Assembly: GCA_023512835.1 (NCBI GenBank)
Contig: CM042086.1
Span: forward strand, 4,627,799-4,691,798
DNA length: 64,000 nt
Direction: 5' to 3'
Origin: Taxillus chinensis
Lineage: Eukaryota; Streptophyta; Magnoliopsida; Santalales; Loranthaceae
The translations under genes and the position numbers were made by a program. Positions 46,573 through 59,313 of this stretch are shown piece by piece. The first letter of the stretch is position 1; each line of letters begins with the position of its first letter. The notes below the pieces were generated by a model. That model was given only the letters and a program-made list of their open reading frames with translations, did no database searches and was not told the DNA's origin.

Positions 46573-49500
46573 ATGTCATCCTCCTCTGGCATTAAAAAAA
46601 CACTCTCAACCCTGGCCTTCCTCTTTTCCATCCTTGCCCTTCCATTTGGTGCCGCACCTTCCGATGCAACTCAGGAAGCAGCAGCTGCTGCTGCTCTTCT
46701 CCGGTGGAGGGCCACCCTGGACACCCACAGCCGGACTGCTCTCTCCTCTTGGGCTCCTGCAACCAACCCCTGCATCGCCAACTGGACAGGAATTGCCTGC
46801 ACCTGCCCTCGCGGCATCGGCATCGGTATCGGTATCGGTACGTACGACTGTATCGTCACTCATATAAACCTCACCAGTTTGGGCTTGCGTGGCACCCTCC
46901 AAAACTTCAGCTTCATCTCTTTTCCCTCCCTCCTCACGCTTGACCTTAGCAATAACCGTCTCTTCGGTACACTTCCCTCCCGCCTTGCCATTCAAACCTT
47001 GACCACCCTCTACCTGCATAGGAACCAATTCTCCGGCCCCATTCCCCGTGGTGTAGGAAAATTGCCCTCGCTCAACCTTCTTCACTGTCATTTAATAATC
47101 TCAGCGGGTCCATCCCAACTTCAATATGTGATTTGGTCAACTTAACTACCCTATACCTTGGTGCAAACCAACTCTCTGGCTCCATTCCTCGTGAAATTGA
47201 AAAACTGACATCACTTGATGATCTTGATTTGGCTTATAACCAACTCACAGGACTAATCCCAACTTCTATAGCTAACTTGGACAAATTAACCACTCTCTAC
47301 CTCTTTCATAATACACTCTCTGGCCCAATTCCTCATGAATTAGGAAACTTAACGTCACTCATTGATCTTGAATTGTCTCATAACAATCTCACGGGGCCAA
47401 TCCCAACTTCTATAGGTTACTTGGGCAGTTTAACCAAACTCTACCTCAATAATAACAAACTCTCTGGCTTCATTCCTTATGAATTAGGAAACTTGACATC
47501 ACTCAATCATCTAATATTGTCTTATAATAACCTCGCAGGGCCAATCCCAACTCTTATATGTTACTTAGGCAATTTAACCATACTCTACCTTCATAATAAC
47601 ACACTCTTTGGCTCTATTCCCAGTGAAATAGGAAACTTAACATCACTCAATAAACTTATATTCTCACATAATAGTTTGGTAGGATCCATTCCAATCTCAA
47701 TAGGTTATTTGAGAAACTTAAATATTCTCTACCTTGGTAGTAATAAACTTTCCGGTCCTATTCCTCCAGAAATAGGAAACTTAATCTCTCTCGTGGGCCT
47801 TGGATTGTCGAATAACTACTTCACAGGTTCAATACCAACATCCATATGTTACTTGAGCAACTTAACTCTTTTCTATCTTTACAATAACCTAGTCTCGGGC
47901 CCCATTCCTAATGAAATAGGGAACTTGCATTCCATTGTTGATCTTCAATTATCGCATAACAAACTCTCTGGATCAATCCCAACGGGATTAAATATAAACT
48001 TGGGAGTAAATAACTTGAATGGCCCGGTTCCTAGTCAAATTGGGGATTTGCAGAATCTATTGTTCATGAATTTGAGCAATAATAAGCTTAGAGGACCTAT
48101 TCCCATCTCTATCGGCCAATTAAGATATTTAGAAATGCTTGATTTAAGCCTAAATTTGTTGGAAGGAGACATACCAGAGCAGCTCCGCACATTGGGAAGA
48201 CTGGAAATTTTGAATCTTTCACATAATCGACTCTCTGGCTCGATCCCATCTCGTTTTGAGGACCTGGTGAGCCTAACATCCATTGATGTATCCTACAATA
48301 AGTTAAAAGGCCCTCTTCCCAGCGGCAGACCTTTTTCGAACGCCTCGTGGGATTCTTACCGAAATAATTCGGGACTGTGCGGCAATGTCATGGGACTGGA
48401 GGCATGCCCGCCCAGGATTAATGGAGAGAAGGGCAATCGGAAATTGATTGTTTTGATTACAAGCATTTTGTCTGACTCCATATTTCTACTCCTCTTAATT
48501 ACGGTCGGGATTCTTTATCTTGTTCGCCGAGGAAAGGGTGGTGTGGAGAACCCACCAGAAGAAGCCGAAAATGGACACCAAACAAGTGGAAACGTGTTTA
48601 CAGTATGGAGGTTTGACGGGAAAATGGTCTACGAGCGCATCCTTGAAGCAACCGAAGAGTTTCACTCTAAATATTGCATTGGAGTGGGCGGGCAAGGATC
48701 TGTTTACAAGGTTGAGTTAACAGTGGACCAGGTTGTCGCCATCAAGAAACTTCACGGTTGGACTGATGCAGAGATGGCCAGCTCGAGAGCTTTAGAGCGT
48801 GAAATCCATGCATTGACAGAAATTCGCCATCGTAACATCGTGAAGCTTTGTGGGTTTTGCTTACACCCTAAGCACTCCTTTTTGATTTATGAATTCATCA
48901 AGAGAGGGAGTCTGGGGAGTATATTGAAGGATGAAGAGCAGGCGAAGGAGCTAGATTGGAATAAAAGGGTCAATGTGATCAAGGGTGTTGCTAGTGCACT
49001 ATCTTACATGCACCATGACTGTACACCCCCCATAATCCATCGAGACATATCCACCAATAATGTCCTGCTGGATCTTGATTATGAGCCTCGTGTCTCTGAT
49101 TTCGGGACAGCAAAGCTTTTGGAAGCTGACCCATCGAGTTGGACTTCAATTGTAGGCACATACGGGTATGCAGCGCCAGGTAATCTTTTTTTTTTTTTTA
49201 AGTATAATAAATACAGGTCAACCCACATGCTTGAGCTGTACATAATAAATTGTTTAAAAAAACTATAAAGGAATTTACCAATATTGCTTGATTATTTAAT
49301 TTTATATAGAACACATAAAATTACAAAAATGGTCAATGACTGAACCCGATCGTGGTACGAATGTCACCCGCCACTCCGCTCCGCCCCCACTATGCGGGGC
49401 GGGTTATCCCGCCCAAACAAGAGCGGGGTATGGTTTTTTAAACTTGATATCCTGCTTCTAGGCGGGGACAGGGAGCGTTAATAGGTAGCGGGGTATCTCA

Positions 49501-51401
49501 CCCCGCTTAATTTTAATAATATTTATTTATAATTTTATAATATTTTAAATATTATTATTTAACTATTATTTATGATTTTTGATATTTTTGAATGGTATTT
49601 ATTATTGTAAAATTAAATTATTTTTTATAATCTTTTGGTTAAAAATGATGTAGAAATTTGATTCAAGCCAAAATTATTATATAGACAAATCCAATAAAAA
49701 ACGATAACAAGATGCAGACAAATGGAACCTTATTCGCATACACATTAAAGAACGGTATATCATGTCCCGCCTACATATGGAACGAGATACAATTTTAAAA
49801 TTTATTCTACCGCTTAAGTGAGGATAGGAGGCGGTAATAGGTTGATTCTGCTCTGATAGGACCCGAATCACTCCTATTAACCGCTTCGTGGAACAACCTC
49901 TAAAAGGCAAGGTTTTCTTAAGAGATAGATCAATAAAAGCCGATAGTGAGGAGCAAGCGGATGAAGCTTCCCCCGCTAACCTTGCCATAGGACGGGATAC
50001 CCCACCCTGCCTACACGTGGAGCGAGATCAGGGGTAGCGCTACGTGTTAGTGAGGGTGTGCAGCTGCACACCCTGGCCCGCCTCATTCCTTTAAATAATA
50101 ATAAATAAAAATTAAATTAAATATTAAAAAAATAAGATTTATTAATTATTTGGATAGTTAAATATTATGAGGGTGTTCAAATTTAAATTGTTGATTTTAT
50201 TGGCCAATTAGCATTAGACAATCAGTTTTAAATTTTCGATTAGCGTTAGATATTCTTACCTTTGGGCAATAATCATCTCTCTGTTCAAACAATTTGTATT
50301 TGGCTTTTGAAACGATTGGTTCGGCTTCCTTACTTAATTTTTTTTTTCAATTCTAATTGTTGCTTTTGTATTGTTTTTTATAATTGGTTATTTAATATTA
50401 TGCTATCAATAAATTCAATTAAAATTTTAATTATTAGGGTTTTAATTTACAGAGTTTTAAAATATATGAATATCTAGTGTTTGATGTTTGTGATATTTAA
50501 TATATTTGTTTAATTACCTACTATTATATATATATATATATATATATATTTACGTATTATCGATTTGCTACTTGTAGCCAAATACCATGTTATATTTAAT
50601 AATCGCAATAAATATTGAACACCCTGAAAAAAATTTTAAAGTCGCCCCTGAGCGAGATACAATTTTAAAATCTTATTACTCGCCTAGGTAAAGGTGGGGT
50701 AGATTGCACCCCCGATATGGTACAGTAATGAGTAGCACCCTAATGGTGACGATTCTTGAAGTAAACTCATCAGGTTGTTGAAGTAGCGGGGTATGTAGCT
50801 TCTAGTGATTTTTGATTTTTTAACAGCCTTTGTTTTAATCGAGCATCTATTGCTTATTCGATACCTTTTTAGAGCTTTGTTTCCTTTTAATATTTATCTA
50901 GTGGATGCAGATGCGGATGTGATCAATTGTCTCTTTCGCAGAGCTTGCAAACATTCCCTATGTTATAATATAATTTTTGTACTTGCCCTTGCTCATTTAA
51001 TTTGACTGACCCAACCTCTTCGTTATTCCAATTTTTTGTGTCTTATGAGTGATAAAATTATCTTTGCAGAACTTGCATACACAATGAAGGCTAATGATAA
51101 GTGTGACGTTTACAGCTTTGGAGTAGTGTCATTGGAAGTGCTTATGGGAAAGCACCCCGGAGATCTCATTTCATCATTATTTTCATCATCTTCAATAACA
51201 ACAACACCATCTCTAAATGAAATGTCATTGAACGATGTTGTGGACAAACGCTTGTCTTCTCCGACCAGTCGTATTGCAACAGAACTTTTCTATCTTTTCA
51301 AGATAACATTTTCATGCTTGCATACCAGTCCCCATGTCCGACCTACCATGAAAGAGGTTTCTCATCTATTATCAATTGAAAAGCGCCTCTTGAATGAGTA
51401 A
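46573..51401 (+). CDS. LRR receptor-like kinase (MIK2-like), two exons, one frameshift
   Basis: Cell-surface receptor kinase; MIK2-type proteins sense peptides or wall state. Exon 1 46573-49179, exon 2 51070-51401; the intron splits the APE Glu codon, as in relatives. Signal peptide about residues 1-30; N-terminal cap with paired Cys; many 24-residue repeats with the LxxLxLxxNxLSGxIP pattern to about 48330; membrane segment about 48440-48530; kinase from about 48640. Kinase motifs: [10 protein letters not shown] loop, AIKKL lysine, HRDISTNN catalytic loop (RD type), SDFG, GYAAPE across the splice, DVYSFGVV. The frame breaks near 47083: one base appears missing after AACCTTCTTCA. Adding a base gives a phase-correct 979-residue protein, so this is either a recent pseudogene or a sequence error. 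Confidence 0.9.
49180..51069. other. kinase-domain intron with GC-rich repeat insertions
   Basis: Intron of 1890 bp (GT at 49180, TTTGCAG before 51070). It contains GC-rich tracts with GCGGGGCGGG-like and complementary CCCCGC motifs (49357-49510, 49960-50090, 50640-50730). A repeated GAGCGAGATACAATTTTAAAAT-like motif occurs near 49785 and 50650, and (TA)n at 50527-50551. Probably an unclassified transposon remnant. No coding capacity seen. Confidence 0.6.
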
Positions 51402-53273
51402 TTTTCCAAAATAACATTGAATAAATGTTTGGAATCAAAAATGTGATAAGGTATCCTCCCTTGGTCCCTTGCAAATTTTCTGGTTTTTTATTTCCTTTTT
51501 CTGTTTTCATTTTGAACAGTAATTTCTTTCTTTTCTTTTGCTTATGCTTTTCAGCTGCTCGGTAATGTTATTGAGTTCTTGGACAGCCTGTGGGTTTTTA
51601 TTAGTCCTTGGTGCGGCTGATTACTTCATATATTTTACTTTTCTTTTTGCCTTAATATCTGTTTTTTTTTCTCTTCACTAATTATTCTGTTGCCTGGCAA
51701 TGCTTTATCCGAGTTCTTGGACTAATTTCCGTGCATGACTTTGCAGTTAAAACATATAAGAACCTGTTTATCACATAACACTATATTCTATGTTGACAAT
51801 ATGCTCAACAAATGTGGGAACACAAAAATGCACGACCATGTCAATCGCATGATCAGCCTTCGTTTTGTAGTGATAAGTGGGCAATTTCATTGCAGGATCA
51901 AAGTAGAAAACCACATATGTATGATGTGACATAATGAGCACCTAATGTAAAATCGTAATTATACATGAAGCAGCAACATTGTGAGCCATTCCTTCCTATT
52001 TACAGCCATGGTGGGTCACGAAATTATCCTATTTTAATTGTTGAAGTTCAGCACAGAAGCAGCATAATATAATTTTTGTTGGGAATGAAAATTTATTAAA
52101 ACAGACAAGGAAAAAACAAAACAATTACATCATATCGTCTCAATACGGATGTCTGTCCAAGCAGGATCATCACTTTCCCTCTGCTCCTCCTTATTTTGCC
52201 TCACTACACAAAGACATTTATCCCAACAATCAAGACGTAGTCAATTGAGCCTATGAAAATACACAGATTTTCAAAAAATGAAAATTTTAGTATCAGTGCA
52301 ACAAAACGATCCACGATCCCTGCAAAAGTGCTCGTGAGTACACTTTGTTTATATTTATATAATAAAAATTAGCGAAACATAGATTAGTATACATTGAATA
52401 TTATGCACAAGAAAATTTATTGACAGAAAAGTAACGAACCATTGAAATGTCATTGGATACTGGATAGCAATGTCCCACCCAATAGATCCAGCAAACTAAA
52501 TCTATAATGCTCTTAAAGAACGTTTGGTATGAGATGACATCGGAATGGGATGAAGTAATTCAAAATTTGTTTCCAATCCTATGTTTCGTATCAAAAAATA
52601 TGATTCCTATCCCATTCCCACCAAAGTTTAAACAAATGGATCGAAGAATAAGGGTTTTTCATTAAGTATGAAGGTTATAAAAAACTGTATGTGAATATTT
52701 TAGTTAGGCGAAACAAAATTAATTTTGTGCACATAGGTGCATATTTATATTGCATTGACAGATTGACCCTGCATCAAGAGGCCAACGAAAAAAGAAAATT
52801 GTATCCACTACAGCAGCCAATGTTTGAATTGCAAACTAGTACCCACGTGTCTTTAATACAAATAATTACTGCATTGCACCAGATAATAAACCTTAACTTT
52901 AATCCATACCTCATCTATGGTCCTAAACACTTCCACAATTGATTCTGCCTTCTTTTTTTGAGAAGTTAAAGGCTCCCATACCTGCACAAGCCTTAATCAT
53001 TTCATCACAGTGATGTCTAGTTTGTATAGCAGAAGTAAAATACCAAAGAATTGATAAATGTTTAACAGAATGAAAATTTAAATTTGGAATACATATATAT
53101 ATACACACACACCTAAATCCTTTGAACAAATAGAAGTATAGGCTTCTTCCTCAGGAAAAAATAGACTTCAGGAATGTCAGTCCAAAATTACATTTCAGAG
53201 TTCAAGTAAAGTGTCATGTATATGATCAATCATGGGAACAATTTGAACACATAACACCTAGGAGCACCCCTTC
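51402..53273. other. receptor kinase 3' region and spacer
   Basis: Probably 3' UTR at first, then non-coding DNA. 51934-52145 recurs at 60639-60835. No gene is recognised in the rest. Confidence 0.55.
51934..52145. repeat. receptor kinase downstream repeat, copy 1
   Basis: About 210 bp starting ATGAGCACCTAATGTAA and ending TCTCAATA, direct copy at 60639-60835 with scattered differences. Confidence 0.8.
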
Positions 53274-53636
53274 CTGCATATCCAAACAAGACCCGAGTAG
53301 GCGGTTTACCGTACCCACTACGGAGAGTTTAAGAGAGTTTCAGTGCTACTTTTGGTTCAGAAACACTATGCGGACACACTAGACTACCCCTATTCCCGAA
53401 AGCTTCGCGGAACTCTCACGAAATAGAGAAAAGAAGAGACCGCCCTTAGGGGGTTTACTTCACAAGGAACGCTATCTCCCCCAGCGAAATACAGATGCTC
53501 AGCTCCGCACAACATAGGGATTGGCACGCTTTCGGGAAGAACAGGATCCAGCATGCAGAACACGGCGATCAAGATCAATTCACTAACTAAAGATGCTGTA
53601 AGATACTCTTTCCCAAAACGGCTCATACCAGATCAA
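53274..53636 (-). pseudogene. nad4: nuclear copy of mitochondrial nad4 (NUMT)
   Basis: On the minus strand (53390-53626) the translation has FGKEYxTA, LIAVFCMLD, ESVxIPMLCGAEHLxFAG, the known core of the plant mitochondrial NADH dehydrogenase subunit 4 encoded at the end of its first exon. A short internal deletion removes residues between MLD and ESV. After FAG the sequence no longer matches protein and looks like mitochondrial intron or spacer. It is far shorter than a full nad4, so non-functional. Right edge abuts the PPR relic. Confidence 0.72.
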
Positions 53637-53644
53637 TTCACGAC

Positions 53645-54010
53645 GCTGGTATGCCAGCAAAACGACCACCGCTCTTCGGCGGCGAACGGCCCCACCTCTA
53701 CATGGAGATGCAGAGAATCGGGGTCCCGCCGGGTAAGAAACCTTCCGTTTTTCTTCTCAAGGCTTGTTCTTATCCTGTAAATTGGTTCACGTCTGTGTGT
53801 TGAAGTTTGGGTTGGACCAGGATTCGCATGTTGTCAATAGCTTGGTCCGGTGTTATTCCGTGTCCAACAACATGGGCGATGCCCTCCTAGTGTTCGAAGA
53901 AACTCCTATGAGGAGTTTGAGGATATGGACGGCGTTGGTTTGTGGGTATGCGCAGAACGATTGTTCAAACGAGGCACTGGTGATGTTTGATCGGATGGTC
54001 GAGGAGGGGA
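53645..54010 (+). pseudogene. PPR protein pseudogene, left part
   Basis: Translates with one frameshift near 53780. It has a PPR-like segment (PHLYMEMQRIGVPPGKK..FLLKAC), then KLVHVCVLKFGLDQDSHVVNSLVRCYS and a repeat with RSLRIWTALVCGYAQND and EALVMFDRMVEEG. The spacing and wording are those of organelle-targeted plant PPR proteins of the PLS type. It is truncated on the left by the NUMT and on the right by the copia insertion; it continues at 59314. Confidence 0.75.
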
Positions 54011-54013
54011 GGG

Positions 54014-54396
54014 TATCAAGGGTATAATGGGAATTACACCTTCTGGGAGTTGTATATAAATTGTAGTTGACCGAACTGTGTAACACACATAACAACAAAA
54101 ACTTGTTTTCATTTTCACCCCGAACTGTTTGGTTAGGGTGTTTTCTGTTTTCGTTTTCAAATTGTAATAGCTGTTTTTAAGTACAAAAATTTGAAAATTA
54201 AAAACAACAAAAAACTTGTTTTCATTTTTTATGTCCTAAAGAATGAAAACAACATTTATTGTTTTCTGAGTTTTATGTTTTTTATACTCGAAAACAACTA
54301 TCACATTTTGAAATGAAACAGAAAACAGATTGAAACAAACACGCCCTAATACTCGCTCGTTTTTGATTTTCTGTTCTGGTTCTTGATATCGCAACA
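54014..54396 (+). repeat. 5' LTR of the third copia element, with insertion
   Basis: 383 bp against 142 bp for the partner. The extra DNA lies at about 54092-54347. Confidence 0.85.
54138..54349. mobile_element. possible MITE inside the 5' LTR
   Basis: The left end TTAGGGTGTTTTCTG and a right end whose reverse complement begins TTAGGGCGTGTTTG are imperfect inverted repeats. The stretch falls within the block missing from the other LTR. The TA next to each end may be the target duplication. Confidence 0.45.
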
Positions 54397-54408
54397 TGGT
54401 ATCGAGCA
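54397..54408 (+). other. primer binding site, variant
   Basis: TGGTATCGAGCA directly after the LTR. Compared with TGGTATCAGAGC one A is missing, the same change seen in the second copia element. Confidence 0.75.
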
Positions 54409-54469
54409 AATCGATTGAGATTGTCGTATATCTTCATCTTCTTCTTCGTCTTCTTTGTAATCGAGCATC

Positions 54470-57400
54470 ATGTCTGGTTATGCTGGATATTCACAACACC
54501 CTGATGATTCCTCAAGTCCGTACTTTTTGCATCATGCGGAGAATCCTGGGCAAGTCCTCATCTCACAACCATTCACCGGCGACAAATATCCCAGTTGGAG
54601 CGGTGCAATGATGTTAGCTCTCTTTGCCAAGAACAAGCAAGGGTTTGTAGATGGTTCCATACCAGAGCCGTGCGATGCCGATCTGAGTCGCTGGCAGCGC
54701 AACAATGCTATTGTCGTCTCTAAGGGTTCGATTTCAGCAGAGTAATGGTCCAAAACTGTTCCAGCTACGCCGCGATTTGATGAATTTACTCCAAGATCGG
54801 TCCTCTGTTAGCGTTTATTTTACCAAGCTCAAGAACATTTGGGAAGAGCTCAATCATTATAGACCTTCTTGTTCTTGCACTTGTGGTGGTATGCAAAGTG
54901 TTCTTGATTACAATGCCACTGAATATGTTATGTCGTTCTTGATGGGGCTTGATGAATCTTTTGCCCAAATTAGAGGTCAGATCCTTCTTATGAATCCGAT
55001 TGCATCAATCAATTCTGTTTTTTTCCTTAATCACATAGGAAGAACAACAACGCCATCACACGCATAGTCCCGAAACGCGTAACGGCACCACTGCTTATGC
55101 CGTTCGAGGATCAACATACAAGCGTGGTTCTCAGGATCGTTCTTCTTTTGGTTCTTATCGTAACCCATCATCTGCATCAACCTACAGAACCAATATGCGA
55201 AAGGATCGGCCCTTTTGCACGCACTGCAAAATCACCGGCCATATAGTTGATCGATGTTATAAGCTCCACAGGTATCTGGTTACAAGAACAGAGATCATCA
55301 ACATATTGCTGCATCACATCAAGTTGTTGGTCCAGAATCAGACAATGATGACAACTTGGGTAAACAAACTTCTGGGTCTATGTCAGAACTTGTTGCTGCA
55401 CTTACTCCCAGCGAGTACCAGGAGCTTATGAAGGTCATGTCTACACATATAGAGACTTCTCCTCCTGATGACTGTCACATAGGTGTGTGCTTTTCTGCAA
55501 CTCTGTCCACCATCCTTAATAACAAATACTCCTGGGTTGTTGATACTGGTGCCACCAGGCATATTTGTCCCACAGCTAGCCTTTTCACATCCCTCCATCC
55601 TATTGCCAACACGACCGTACACCTTCCAAATGACTCTCAAACAATCGTTCATTATGCTGGTGATATTCAACTTCATGACAATCTTATACTTTCTGATGTG
55701 CTTTTCATTCCACAATTCCACATAAATCTGCTTTCTGTTAGTGCACTTCTACAATCGTCCCATATGACTATAAAATTCGCTTCTGATACTTTCACTATAC
55801 ATCATTCTTCTACTCAAATCATATGTACAGGGAGTCGTATACAGTGCCTCTATATTCTTAATTCTCAGACATTTCGTCCCTTCTTACTCACTACATCCGT
55901 CAACACTGTCACTGCTACCACGTGGCATCACCGTTTAGGACATGCTTCTTTCAAAACACTGCTGCACTTAAAACCATCTTACGCTATGATGAACCCAACA
56001 CTGACAATATAAAATCATGTTCTGTTTGTCCCCTTGCTGAGCAACGTCGCCTTCCCTTTACTTCTCATAACCATTTTGCTTCTGCTCCTTTCGATTTAAT
56101 ACGCTGTGATATATGGGGTCCATATCACTTGCCGTCCCACACTGGTCAACGTTATTTCTTATCAATAGTTGATGACTGTACACGTTACACATGGCTCTAT
56201 CTCCTCACTCATAAATCAGAGGCACGCACTGTTATCCCACAATTTGTACAATTGATAAAGACACAATTTCACACTGTCATCAAAGTTTTCAGATCCGATA
56301 ATGCTCCTGAATTGTCCTTTCTTGACTTTTTCAAGACCAATGGTATTCTTTATCAATACTCTTGTGTCGAATGACCACAATAAAATTCTATTGTGGAGCG
56401 GAAACATCTAAGAGCATCCACAATAGGTTCCCTATAATCTAACTTTCCCTATAATTTAGGGAAAAAACATACAAAATCATCAAAAACTCATTTGCAGCAA
56501 GTTCCCTAAAATAAAGTATAGGGATAGGGAATGAATATAGGAATTTACTATTCATCCCTAAATGTTTTTCCTATAATTTTTTAATATATATATTAAACTT
56601 GTAACATTTTGATTGGTTATAATAAATGAAAAGATGATAAAGAAATAATATAAAACGAATTAAATAATAAATATAGATAAAAATAGGGAATGAGATGTTT
56701 GATGTTTTTGAAAACTAAGTAAATTTTTTACTATTCATCCCTAAAATAGGGATAAAAATACCAAAATTGGTGTGGATGCTCTAACACCTCTTAAATGTGG
56801 CTAGATCTCTATTCTTCCAAACTCGTGTTCCTCAAACCTTTTGGTCTGAGTGCATTCTCACTGCCACATACATAATTAATAGAACTCCTTCTCCCTTGCT
56901 GTCTAATAAAAGTCCATATCAACTCCTATACCATCACTTACCTGAGTATCAACACCTTCGAACCTTTGGTTGTTTGGCCTTTGTCTCCACTTTAACAAAT
57001 CATCGACATAAATTCCAACCTCGTGCTTCTCCATGTGTTTTCATTGGATATCCACCGGCATGAAAGCATACAAATTTTATAATCTTTCCACTAAAAAAAA
57101 TATTCATTTCCGGAGATTTAGTGTTTCATGAAACTGTTTATCCATTTCACACTATCACCTCCGTTCATAATATCTCATATCCTTTCCCAGATTTGGTCTT
57201 ACCCACTCCATTGTTTCCTCTCCATCTTCAATCTGATCAGTCTGCTCGCTCTCATACCCCTTCTGCACCATCTATCTGTCACACTGGTCAACCTGTCAGT
57301 TCTATACCTTCTTCTACTCCATCTGTCTATCCTTCCCCGGTGCAACAATTCTCACATTCTTCTCCTCAATCCAATCAATCCAGTCCGTCTAATCTATAAA

Positions 57401-59130
57401 TTCAATTTGTCCCTCTCCGCCGCTCATCCAGACCCACAAATCTGCCATCCTACCTTCAAGCTTATCACATCAATATGCTTCATTCGTCCTCACCCTCTCC
57501 ACCATCAAATGCACCTCACCGTTACCCAGTATCCGATTACCTTTCTTATGCCACTCTCTCACCATTAGACTGTCATTTTGCCCTTACTATCTCATCATCC
57601 ATGGAAGCCTCCACTTACCAGCACGCTGTTCAATCACCTGTGTGGTGCCACACAATGACAGAGGAGTTGGATGCCATGGTATCCAATAACACATGGACAG
57701 TGACTACTCTACCACCCAATAAACAAACTGTTGGTTGCAAGTGGACGTATAGAATAAAATATGACGCCACTGGGTCTGTTGAGCGCTATAAAGCACGCTT
57801 AGTGGCCTAAGGTTATACTCAACAAGCTGGTGTGGACTTTTCTCAAACCTACTCCCCTGTTGCAAAATTGGTCATCGTCAAAACATTGTTGGCTTTGGCT
57901 GCATCTAACGGATGACACCTCTTGCAACTGGACATCAACAACGTTTTCCTTCATGGGGACCTCTTTGAAGAGGTTTACATGGATCTACCTCTTGGTTACA
58001 ACCCACAGGGTCCTTACTTTCAGACAGTCCATCAACCGGTTTCTCCATCTCTTGCGTCTCGACTTCAAAAGTCCATCTATGGCCTTCGACAAGCTTCATG
58101 TCAATGGTATACAAAATTCTCCCAGGATGTGGTGCAACTTGGATTTGCACAGTCTAAGGCTGACTACTCTTTCTTTATCAAGGGTACTGGTAATTGCTTC
58201 ATTGCTCTATTGGTGTACGTTGATGATATCATCATTACAAGCCCTTCTTCAACAACAGTCACAAATCTTAAACATCAGTTAAGTCTTTTTAAGCTCAAAG
58301 ACCTTGGGTCACTCAAGTATTTCCTTGGCTTGGAAATCTTTACGTCTGGAGAAGGGATATTCTTGAGTCAAAGACATTTCACACTTTAATTACTTGAAGA
58401 AACCGGACATCTGGCTTGCAAACCGGTAACCACTCCTATAGACCCTTCCACCAAACTTACTGCTCACGATGGTGATTTACTTTCCCCCACGTCTATTTCT
58501 TCATATAGACGACTCATTGGAAAATTATTATACCTCACCCTTTCTAGACCAGACATAAGCTACACAGTCAATCGTCTTGCCCAATATCTGGCTTCACCAC
58601 ACATTCCGCACCTTCAAGCTGCCAATTATCTGCTCCAATATCTCAAAGCAAACCCTGGCCAAGGTCTCTTCTTTTCTTCCAAGCCATCTTCCCAACTTCG
58701 TGCCTTCACTGACGCTGATTGGGGGTCTTGTGTTGACACCAGACGTTCGACCATAGGCTTTTGTATCTTCTTGGGTGACTCATTGATTTCCTGGAAAGTT
58801 AAGAAACAGGCTACAGTTTCCAGATCCTCGGCAGAAGCTGAATATCGTGCAATGGCAACTGCTGCTGCTGAAATCACCTGGCTACAACAGCTACTTCGGG
58901 ATTTTTAGGCTCCCGTGACCGACCCAGCTTTACTCTTTTGCGACAACCAGGCTACCATACATATTGCCACCAATCCTACTTTCCACGAACGAACCAAGCA
59001 TATAGAGATTGACTGCCATTTTATCCGAGAGATGGTGACATCTAGCATGCTCAAACTGATGCCCAACACCAGTTGGCCGACATGTTCACTAAGCCACTGC
59101 CTCCCGTGTTATTTCATTCCTTATTAAATA
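54470..59130 (+). pseudogene. copia gag-pol remnant (RE1-like)
   Basis: Gag begins MSGYAGYSQHP (54470) and has an internal deletion near 54720. A CX2CX4HX4C knuckle is at 55216-55257. Protease DTGA lies at 55542-55553. Integrase has RCDIWGP near 56100 and RSDNAPE near 56295, and a VERKHL box near 56390 with stops on both sides. Reverse transcriptase spans about 57650-58390 with YVDD at 58216-58227, and RNase H about 58690-59060. In-frame stops at 57808, 57913, 58387 and 58906 plus frameshifts make it dead. Confidence 0.88.
56412..56781. mobile_element. Tourist-like MITE, 370 bp, inside the third copia element
   Basis: Perfect 11-bp terminal inverted repeats GAGCATCCACA, flanked by direct TAA (56409-56411 and 56782-56784). 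It interrupts integrase just after the VERKHL box. The interior is AT-rich and non-coding. Confidence 0.9.
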
Positions 59131-59171
59131 AGATGGCTGTATTCAATCCCTATAAGCCATCTTAAGAGGGG

Positions 59172-59313
59172 TGTATCAAGGGTATAATGGGAATTACACC
59201 TTCTGGGAGTTGTATATAAAATGTAGTTGACCGAACTGTGTAACAACACATAACAATAATGAGTAATACTCGCTCGTTCTTGATTTTCTGTTCTGGTTCT
59301 TGATATCTCAATA
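59172..59313 (+). repeat. 3' LTR of the third copia element
   Basis: 142 bp, TGTATCAAGGG...TCTCAATA, preceded by the polypurine tract. It likely shows the original LTR length. Confidence 0.88.

Larger units (their letters stand above)
54014..59313 (+). mobile_element. Ty1/copia LTR retrotransposon, decayed, inserted in the PPR relic
   Basis: LTRs 54014-54396 and 59172-59313 share their first about 75 and last about 60 bases; the left one carries an extra block of about 250 bp. The internal order is primer site, gag, protease, integrase, reverse transcriptase, RNase H, polypurine tract AAGAGGGG next to 59172. GAGGG flanks both sides and is the likely target duplication, although the left LTR has lost its first two bases and the right one ends TA instead of CA. 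RE1-like by its domain wording. A MITE sits in integrase. Confidence 0.92.
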
